Below, in pieces: positions 8,870-14,371 of a stretch of DNA of 14,371 bases. Each line of letters begins with the position of its first letter. Position 1 is the first letter of the stretch. A program made the position numbers and the translations under genes. Source of the DNA: Martensiomyces pterosporus (taxonomy: Eukaryota; Kickxellomycota; Kickxellomycetes; Kickxellales; Kickxellaceae); the NCBI GenBank assembly GCA_025201845.1, contig MU604145.1, forward strand, positions 1,756 to 16,126, read 5' to 3'. The notes beneath the pieces were generated by a model. That model searched no databases and was not told the DNA's origin. It saw nothing but the letters and a program-made list of their open reading frames with translations.

Positions 8870-10330
8870 ACGCTGGAAAGTGCCGAGAGTGCCCGGTTAG
8901 TTTCGTTGGGCTGTTGCTAGTGGAACACGGAGCCCCCAGTGCGCCTGCGTTTACTACTGTACCTGTAAGCAGCCCCTTGGATACAAGGGCTGAATCGCGG
9001 GGCGGGAGAGCTGCTCCTCTGCACTGTATGCGCGCGAGAGTCGGAAGGCAGAGACAACGAGCGGACCGCGGCAACTACCTTGGCTATTCGAGATTTATCC
9101 CTCCAGAGCGGGATAGCTGCGTGCTGCAGGTGCTATAGGTGTCTAGAATAAGAACGAAAGTACGTGGTACCTGCAGTGGACGGGGAGGATAAATACGTTG
9201 TGTAGGGCAAGCGTGTTCGAACGCACAAGAGCAGAGACAATAGTTGGAATAAAGCCCGCTGCTGGCGTCCTCGCAGTAATTCTTTGCCTGGGCGCTGTAG
9301 CTCGGAACTAGTGTGCAAGTATCAATGAACTGCCGACATACAGCGAGCAACAATGGAGCCAGGACTAGCGCTGTTGGGCTAGTGCTTTTCTAAAAGGAAA
9401 GGAAATAAATAAATAAAACAGCTAGTCAGAGAGGCAAACCGCTGCCGCCTCTCTTGCTCACAGACACTAAGCAAAGAAACACCTCAGTCTAGGGACACGG
9501 GAGCGAGGAATCCCGATGACTCTGCAACTGGAGATTAGCAACTTTTGTGCAGCTCAGCTGTCTCTGACAAAGCTGCTCTGGAGCTGAGAGCTGGACAGCA
9601 GGCACATATGGCCGGACTGCTGGGCTTGCAGCTTGCTCTGAGTCTACTCGTTCCAAAACTTCGGTTGCCTGCCTAAGCGTGGGGCTAGTGGTATTGTGAT
9701 TAGTAATATTTTTTCTTTGCTTTCGCTGCAGACCCATGCTGGGATGCCGAAGTCCGGCGTGCGGGCAATAATGGGCGCTTTGCCAAGCCGTCCTGTAGTC
9801 CGCAAATCACTACTCTTTCTAACAGATGTCCACGCCGATCGTGCCCACTGTGCACAGCACGCCAGCCCACCACCACGCCCCCAGCTGGATCGATTTCTGT
9901 GTGGTTCTGTGCGCGCTCCTGTGTACGCACTCTAAATAGCTGACTCTGGCAAAGAGAAAGAGCGCGTGCAGGCTTCTCTTTTGTTGCTTCTGGCCTTTAC
10001 CAGGGGCGACATTAACACGCTGGTGCTTGGCTTTTTCGCCAGCCGCCTTTTGGGACTGCCCACTGCCATCCGAAAAAGAGGTGTCCTTTGGGGAGGAAGA
10101 AACCTAGTGGCAGATGGCCTGTAGAGGCTGGGCTCCCGCCCTGCTCTCTAGCCACATAAAGCGCAGCACACCTCACGGGAGGTGGCCATCCTGTTTGCAG
10201 AAAGTAGCTAAAGTGCAAATGCTCCACGCGCGTCTCACTTGGGCGTACCTGAGCAGTGCGTGCCGGGCTACGCAGAATAGTACATTCTGCCGGTGCTCCC
10301 AGCGCGCACCCTGCACCACTGCTGCCATCG
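8870..10330. other. Gene-free intergenic DNA
   Basis: I found no coding region, RNA gene or mobile element that I can support. Short frames on both strands overlap each other and lack domains. A bulged inverted repeat around 9551-9594 (CAGCTCAGCT against AGCTGAGAGCTG) and an AAATAAATAAATAAAA run near 9402-9417 are the only local structures noted. A transcribed non-coding RNA or an unrecognised multi-exon gene cannot be excluded. Confidence 0.5.
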
Positions 10331-10339
10331 CTCTCGCTC

Positions 10340-10347
10340 TATATATA
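10340..10347 (+). promoter_or_regulatory. TATATATA element
   Basis: A TATATATA lies 630 bp upstream of the LRR-like gene and 50 bp before an ATG that opens a 104-residue frame (10397-10711) of no recognisable family. It could be a distal promoter, or chance. Confidence 0.25.
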
Positions 10348-10804
10348 GCCTCGCTCCCCATGCACCCTGCTCGCTCTCCTGCCCATCTGCCTAATCATGG
10401 ATACTGTGCCAGCCTGGGGCCTCTCTTTCTGCAATGCTTCTGCGTGTGCGTCCGCATCAGTGGTTCCTTGTAGCAATGCCAAAGCTCGCTCCCACCTTGA
10501 ACTTGTAGCTTGGCAGAGGCACTCATTGCTCATCCACTTTGATGTCTGGGCTTGCATTGTTGATCGCTGCTGCTTGGCAGAGAATTTCCTGCTTTCTTTT
10601 CTGCTTGCGATGGCTATGCATCCCGTGGCATGCAAGAGAGCGTTCTCAGCTGCATCAGCTGGACTGCCGCCCCATGTTTGGCGTTCTGATTTCCCTTGTT
10701 TTGCTTGCTAGCTTGTCTACTACGTCCCTTCACCTCGGCAGTGTCGCTGGTTGCTTCCTTGCCCTTGCCCTTCTATTTTTCTCTCGCTCTTGTTGAATAG
10801 GAAC

Positions 10805-10811
10805 TATAAAA
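10805..10811 (+). promoter_or_regulatory. Probable TATA box of the LRR-like gene
   Basis: TATAAAA lies 172 bp before the ATG at 10977, similar to the 154 bp TATA-to-ATG spacing of the ValRS gene in this window. A second AT-rich word, TATATAT, occurs at about 10905-10911. Confidence 0.45.
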
Positions 10812-10976
10812 AACACTCGGCACACGCACACGACTATACCAAGGAGACGGACTTTCAGCAACAGCCAGCCCGCGCACCCACCTTCACTCCCAGCTACTGC
10901 TTTTTATATATTTCCTGCCCATCCTCCAGCCGTTTCAGGCGAACCACAAAAGGAGCTGCAGCTTTAGAGACGTAGA

Positions 10977-13019
10977 ATGGTATCCGTTGGGATGCCCTTT
11001 AAACGGAATGGTGCTCCCAAGACGCCGCTATCCCCGCCAACGAGCTTCGCCTCACTGGGGACCAGACACTCGTGCTCGACTCCACAGACAGCCACAGATG
11101 GACCTAGCGCTTCTGCTGCTCCGGCTCCTGCTGCAAGTGTATTAACAGCCGGCCCCAAAGACAGTGGCAGCGCAGGCGATGTGGGCGATGGCGACCCAGG
11201 GACAATGTGGTACGGCACACCTGTCTTTGACATAGGGCATTGGTACGCTGAGGGCGGGCTGGACTTGGTGCATGCAAAGCACGCAGAGCTGCACGAAACA
11301 GTGGAGGCTCTGATCATCGTGTGCTCTAGCAATGAGCCCGACTGGCACTGGCGTAGCCTAGCGCTTGGATGGCCAAGCGTCACAGTAATTGATATCGAGT
11401 ACGACGTGTGCAGCGTAGAGTCCGACCCAAGAGCAGTCCAGTGGCTCCGCATGGTTCAGGACCGGTCGTTTTTCCCTTGTGCGCGCATGTACAGGCTAAC
11501 GACGCGCTGGGCTGGGTGCACCGAGGTATTTGAGCATCCAGTTGATGGAAGCAGCATCGGCAGCGGGCGTGTGGAGCGACTGTCGCTGCTGGATCGTCTG
11601 CCAGTGCACATTCTCGGCTCGGAATCCGAGGTCCTCTTCTACAAGTACCGTATACTGTTTCTTGTCGGCGTGTCATTTGAAATGGGCGAGCTTGCAAAGA
11701 CTAGCCAGGGTGCGCTGTCCATGTATACGTACATCATGTACCTGCTAAAAACGGACGTTTTTGCGCCCAGTGTCCTGGAGCTCACCAACGCACAGCCCCA
11801 CCACATGCAGACGATCCTCAGCACTATCAACAAGAACGAGCAAAAGCTCGACTACGCGAACATGCGCACCGCTACAGGGACCGCAGCGCTGCAGTCCTCG
11901 CTCAGGCGGCTGCACTTCGACATGCACAACATGGCCGAAGGGCGCCATGGAATCCCGTTTTGCGCCGCACATTTCCCGCAGCTGGAGTCGCTGACTGTGC
12001 GGCACACGCCGGACTTTAAGGGTGGAAAGAGCTCGCTGATGAGCCTGGGTGTGCTGTTTAGCCTCCCGTGGAGCCGCCTTGTCGAGCTCCAAATCCCATT
12101 CATCTCTGACGAGTACACCAAAGTACTCTGCGACAAGTGTCCTAGCCTGCAGCACCTCACTGTTCGCCCGGAACCTCGCTACGAGAGGTGGTCGGCGTAC
12201 TCGCAGCCTTTCGCCCCAGAATCCCTTCGCAAGCTGGCATGCCAGTGGCCCAACATGCGCCAGCTGGCAGTAAGCTATGCATTCCGCCAGCCCTTGCAGA
12301 GCCAGGAGACGGCGCATCCATATTTTGGCGGGCCCCGTCTGTCACTCAGCCTTCACAGAGTGGGAAGTCGATCGACTAAAGGCGGAGGCAGCAGCAGCAG
12401 CATCGCCGCCAAATCCCCTAGAACCAGCACCACGCCGAATGCCAAGCTTGCCATCCCTGGGCCAATGTCGCTTGACTCATTCCTGCTCCAGCCCAAAAAT
12501 ATGACCTTGAGAGTCCTTTGCGCGCCTTACTTGCAGCTCCCATTTTCATCAGCGATGGCGCTGCTGGAGACTGCCCCACAGCTGCGGATTCTCGAGTTCA
12601 CACCAACTTTAAGGCGCCCCGAGCCCGCATCATTGAGCATTGCCGCGTCGCTACGTAAGCGGTCGAATGCACCTACCGCGGCGGCGCCAGAAGTCGAATT
12701 TGGCGACTCCAGCGTCGTTTACCGGCTGAAAGGAATGAAGCACCCTCTGGAGAACATGATTCTGCACGATGCCTGCTCGGTGGAATACGCCCAGAGAGGC
12801 TTCGTACAGGTGATGAACTCGTTCGCAAGACTCGAGGCGGTTACATTCGTTGCCATCAAGACACTCGACTTTCAGGTCCTTACTGGCCTGTCGAGCTCTT
12901 TAGCCAAGCAAAACGCAAGGTTCGCCATCGAGGTTGACGACCAGTCGCAGAACCACAACACATGCATTGACTTTACAAACAGCTGGGAAAAGGCCGGCAA
13001 TTTAATGTGGAGTCAGTGA
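10977..13019 (+). CDS. Leucine-rich-repeat-like protein of unknown function
   Basis: An intact single-exon gene for 680 residues. The start is supported by an in-frame TAG at 10965-10967, four codons upstream of the ATG. Residues 1-75 are Ser/Ala/Pro/Thr-rich and probably disordered. About 76-300 form an ordered region with no motif I recognise (starting at MWYGTPVFDIGHWY). From about 309 to the end, phrases of leucine-rich or RNI-like repeats recur: LRRLHFDM, FPQLESLTV, CPSLQHLTV, MRQLAVSY, APQLRILEF, LEAVTFV. A low-complexity insert with GGGSSSS is near 469-476. Fungal proteins with this build are often F-box/LRR substrate receptors of SCF ubiquitin ligases, but no F-box is visible at the N-terminus, so that role is not claimed. 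No signal peptide or membrane segment is obvious. It converges on the Fanzor gene 306 bp away. Confidence 0.85.
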   Translation: MVSVGMPFKRNGAPKTPLSPPTSFASLGTRHSCSTPQTATDGPSASAAPAPAASVLTAGPKDSGSAGDVGDGDPGTMWYGTPVFDIGHWYAEGGLDLVHAKHAELHETVEALIIVCSSNEPDWHWRSLALGWPSVTVIDIEYDVCSVESDPRAVQWLRMVQDRSFFPCARMYRLTTRWAGCTEVFEHPVDGSSIGSGRVERLSLLDRLPVHILGSESEVLFYKYRILFLVGVSFEMGELAKTSQGALSMYTYIMYLLKTDVFAPSVLELTNAQPHHMQTILSTINKNEQKLDYANMRTATGTAALQSSLRRLHFDMHNMAEGRHGIPFCAAHFPQLESLTVRHTPDFKGGKSSLMSLGVLFSLPWSRLVELQIPFISDEYTKVLCDKCPSLQHLTVRPEPRYERWSAYSQPFAPESLRKLACQWPNMRQLAVSYAFRQPLQSQETAHPYFGGPRLSLSLHRVGSRSTKGGGSSSSIAAKSPRTSTTPNAKLAIPGPMSLDSFLLQPKNMTLRVLCAPYLQLPFSSAMALLETAPQLRILEFTPTLRRPEPASLSIAASLRKRSNAPTAAAPEVEFGDSSVVYRLKGMKHPLENMILHDACSVEYAQRGFVQVMNSFARLEAVTFVAIKTLDFQVLTGLSSSLAKQNARFAIEVDDQSQNHNTCIDFTNSWEKAGNLMWSQ

Positions 13020-13114
13020 CAGCAGCACCGCATTAGCATTTCATTTCTGCTTTCCTTTTTCTCCCTCCATTGTCAAATACTGTGCAAATGAAAATGTGTT
13101 AAGAAAAAGCGGGT

Positions 13115-13247
13115 TTTGCGTCAATGCGGGTGTGGTTTGCAGTGGCTGCACATCGAATTTGCGCCGCGATGGAAGTGCGGTTTGCGTTTGGCGTGGCCGC
13201 AGTGTTTGCGTCGGTTGGTCGCTGTTTGCATCGGCAGCAGACAGGGG
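13115..13247 (+). repeat. Degenerate ~22-bp periodic array of TTTGC words
   Basis: TTTGC starts at 13115, 13136, 13158, 13181, 13205 and 13225, at intervals of 21, 22, 23, 24 and 20 bp. Bases after each word are often G, T, C or G-rich (GTC, GTT, ATCGG), but units are otherwise diverged. It lies 3' of the Fanzor frame on the minus strand, where the word reads GCAAA, and 3' of the LRR-like gene on the plus strand. Confidence 0.5.
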
Positions 13248-13296
13248 AGAGAAAACACAGAGACACAGTCGAGTATTGCCCCGAAGGCATCTTGGT

Positions 13297-13319
13297 GAGA
13301 TGTCGATATTCCACATCTC
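13297..13319 (-). other. Hairpin immediately 3' of the Fanzor stop codon
   Basis: GAGATGT (13297-13303) and ACATCTC (13313-13319) form a perfect 7-bp stem with a 9-nt loop. It begins six bases after the Fanzor TAA (13326-13328 on the minus strand). In TnpB and Fanzor loci the guide RNA often overlaps or follows the 3' end of the protein gene, so this could be part of it, or just a UTR stem. Confidence 0.4.
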
Positions 13320-13325
13320 GGACAG

Positions 13326-14273
13326 TTATTGTTGATGCTGTTTCTTGGTCGGGCCCTTGCGCTGGCGCTTCGCAGGGGGCTGCTGCGGCTGCGGCTGCTC
13401 CTGCTCCTGCTGTCCATCCGTGGTCTGGACAGGCGGCCTCCCACGTCTGAGCCGCTCAGGGCGCTCACGATTCTTGCGGATTCCGCTGAGGATATGTCTG
13501 AAATTCAAAACGGCAGCGAGATCCCTGTTCCACAGGCGCCAGCACGGCAACGACTCCAAACACCTGCTGGCCTTGGACTCCAAACACTTTTCGTTTGTGC
13601 ACTTGAGGAGTCCATGGCAGGTGACATTTGGCTTTTTCTTGATCATGTATGGCCGTGGGTTGCGCACTGTCTTGAAAGTCTTGAGGGCGCCAGTCTCGCA
13701 GGAGGGGCAGATCTTGGACGTCTTGAACTCGTCGATCAGATACACCGTGAAGCCGTGGCGCTGGAGCATCTCGCGTAGTCCTTTGCCCCGGATGGGCTCG
13801 TGGTAACGCACCATGGGTGCCGACCAATTCCCGATGACAAGAACAGCATCCTTGCCGAATTTCTCATGAAGGCTCTGCACCAGCTGCTCGTCCGCCTGCT
13901 GTTGATTGATGTGCGCCGAGAGGCGGAGCTTCCGATGAACAGGATAATCCGGAGTGGGTTCGCCATTGGAAATTGTAGACACCCCGCTGGCCTTGTATGG
14001 TGTTGTCGCATGCGTTGTCATTGTCCCCGAATAGAATGTGCTAAGAATTGGCCAGACAGCAGCCCGAGTCTCGACATATTTGCGATACTTGACAGGATCC
14101 ATGGTGCTGCAGCGCACCTTTGTGAGTTGATCCTCTGCTGCGCGAACATCTGGCGACCCATCCTTTAGCTCCTCACACAGCTTATGATAATGTGTCGATT
14201 TCGCGTCCATCGCCTTTTGATTCCGCGTATAGCAAAATAAAATGGGGTTATCTGCCGTGCTGTTCTCCGCCAT
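13326..14273 (-). CDS. Fanzor (eukaryotic TnpB-like RNA-guided endonuclease), C-terminal half
   Basis: A 315-residue frame matching the RuvC half of Fanzor, the eukaryotic relative of IS200/IS605 TnpB that cuts DNA using a guide RNA made from its own locus. The RuvC-II strand reads VLVIGNWS (144-151), with Gly148 where TnpB has its catalytic Glu. IDEFKTS (180-186) holds the alternative Glu182 of the rearranged Fanzor site. A zinc-ribbon follows with C189, C192, C219 (or C225) and C230. RuvC-III is WNRDLAAVLNF with Asp251. The tail (about 285-315) is Gln-rich and ends in AKRQRKGPTKK, a likely nuclear localisation signal. Fanzors usually have 500-800 residues, so the N-terminal half is missing here. 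This frame extends without a Met to a stop at 14352-14354. RuvC-I is not found in frame. It is either 5'-truncated or frame-shifted, or its first exons lie beyond the window. Confidence 0.88.
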   Translation of the reverse strand: MAENSTADNPILFCYTRNQKAMDAKSTHYHKLCEELKDGSPDVRAAEDQLTKVRCSTMDPVKYRKYVETRAAVWPILSTFYSGTMTTHATTPYKASGVSTISNGEPTPDYPVHRKLRLSAHINQQQADEQLVQSLHEKFGKDAVLVIGNWSAPMVRYHEPIRGKGLREMLQRHGFTVYLIDEFKTSKICPSCETGALKTFKTVRNPRPYMIKKKPNVTCHGLLKCTNEKCLESKASRCLESLPCWRLWNRDLAAVLNFRHILSGIRKNRERPERLRRGRPPVQTTDGQQEQEQPQPQQPPAKRQRKGPTKKQHQQ

Positions 14274-14370
14274 GCAAAAGTGCAGGCATGTGTGCAGGCT
14301 TCCAGCCGATGGCCCTGAGCGGGCACTTGACGGAAGTGCCCGACTTTCGCTTCATAAAGAGAGAGAGAAC
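14248..14370 (-). pseudogene. Overlapping frame at window edge, possible frame-shifted RuvC-I of the Fanzor
   Basis: A second minus-strand frame is open from the window edge to a TAA at 14248-14250, with an ATG at 14355. It contains KCPLRAIGWKPAHM. In Fanzor and TnpB, RuvC-I is an I-G-x-D-P-G motif, and it should lie directly before the residues that start the main frame. The IGWKPA here aligns with that pattern but has Lys where the catalytic Asp belongs. A one-base shift somewhere in about 14274-14310 would connect the two frames. The match is short and could be chance. Confidence 0.35.
14320..14342. other. 9-bp perfect hairpin near the Fanzor 5' side
   Basis: CGGGCACTT (14320-14328) and AAGTGCCCG (14334-14342) pair perfectly around a 5-nt loop. 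It lies within the overlap of the two frames at the window edge. It may be a structural or recombination scar, a subterminal repeat or chance; a stem of this size is expected about once by chance in a window this long. Confidence 0.4.
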
Positions 14371-14371
14371 T

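Noticed and set aside
7387..8900. Near-identical 18-mers around 7388 and 8880 (GCGAGAGTGCC-like)
   Set aside because: 16 of 18 matches between two sites in a window this long is within chance expectation.
8647..9138. 163-residue plus-strand frame
   Set aside because: It has no ATG start, its Arg/Gly stretch comes from the 9-bp tandem repeat, and it has no recognisable motif.
9205..9225. GTTCGAA word resembling a tRNA B box
   Set aside because: There is no matching A box or cloverleaf arms at proper spacing, so no tRNA is called.
9513..9600. Possible box C/D snoRNA-like pattern with nearby inverted repeat
   Set aside because: The C box is imperfect (CGATGAC), terminal stems are not evident, and CTGA words are common in this sequence.
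10397..10711. 104-residue plus-strand frame behind a TATATATA
   Set aside because: The spacing is suggestive, but the peptide has no family signature and several overlapping frames on both strands are equally long.
13115..13247. CRISPR-like array interpretation of the periodic TTTGC words
   Set aside because: The shared word is only 5 bp, there are no conserved repeats with unique spacers of fixed length, and the host is eukaryotic.

Overview
This window looks like nuclear DNA of a filamentous, probably early-diverging fungus. The basis is one canonical short GT-AG intron, a fungal-type (Yap/Pap1-like) bZIP factor, a chromovirus (Ty3/Gypsy) remnant, GC-rich genes split by long repeat-rich intergenic DNA, and a fungal-type Fanzor protein. 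The organism is an inference from style; Mucoromycota or Zoopagomycota (for example Kickxellomycotina) is my best guess, with low certainty.

Layout. Positions 1-1100 hold degraded retroelement material: an orphan chromodomain (256-528) that is the C-terminal tip of a chromovirus polyprotein, then an LTR-like stretch (about 540-674) with a TATA-like box, then short coding-like fragments that may be gag relics, closed by a hairpin and an AATAAA signal. Positions 1600-5116 (+) hold a complete cytosolic-type valyl-tRNA synthetase with CCAAT and TATA boxes, a 51-codon first exon and one 106-nt intron. Converging on it is a minus-strand bZIP transcription factor (5364-6788) whose stop codon abuts a (CAG)11 microsatellite. 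A 4.2-kb gene-free interval follows (6789-10976). It holds promoters for the two divergent flanking genes, several minisatellites and a strong G-quadruplex motif. Next is a plus-strand 680-residue leucine-rich-repeat-like protein of unknown function (10977-13019).

The most interesting item is at the right edge. The minus-strand reading frame 13326-14273 encodes the C-terminal half of a Fanzor, the eukaryotic relative of TnpB that acts as an RNA-guided DNA endonuclease. It has the rearranged RuvC active site of that family: Gly where TnpB has the RuvC-II Glu, an alternative Glu in an IDEFKTS motif, a zinc-binding four-Cys cluster, an NRD RuvC-III motif and a basic, nuclear-localisation-like tail. 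Its N-terminal half and RuvC-I motif are not in this frame. A second overlapping frame at the window edge may carry a degraded, frame-shifted RuvC-I. The 306-bp gap 3' of this gene, where a Fanzor guide RNA might lie, contains a hairpin right after the stop codon and an unusual array of six TTTGC words spaced 20-24 bp apart.

The genes do not form a pathway: one housekeeping gene, one regulator and one orphan protein are flanked on both sides by mobile-element remains. I recognised no tRNA, rRNA, snRNA or CRISPR array.
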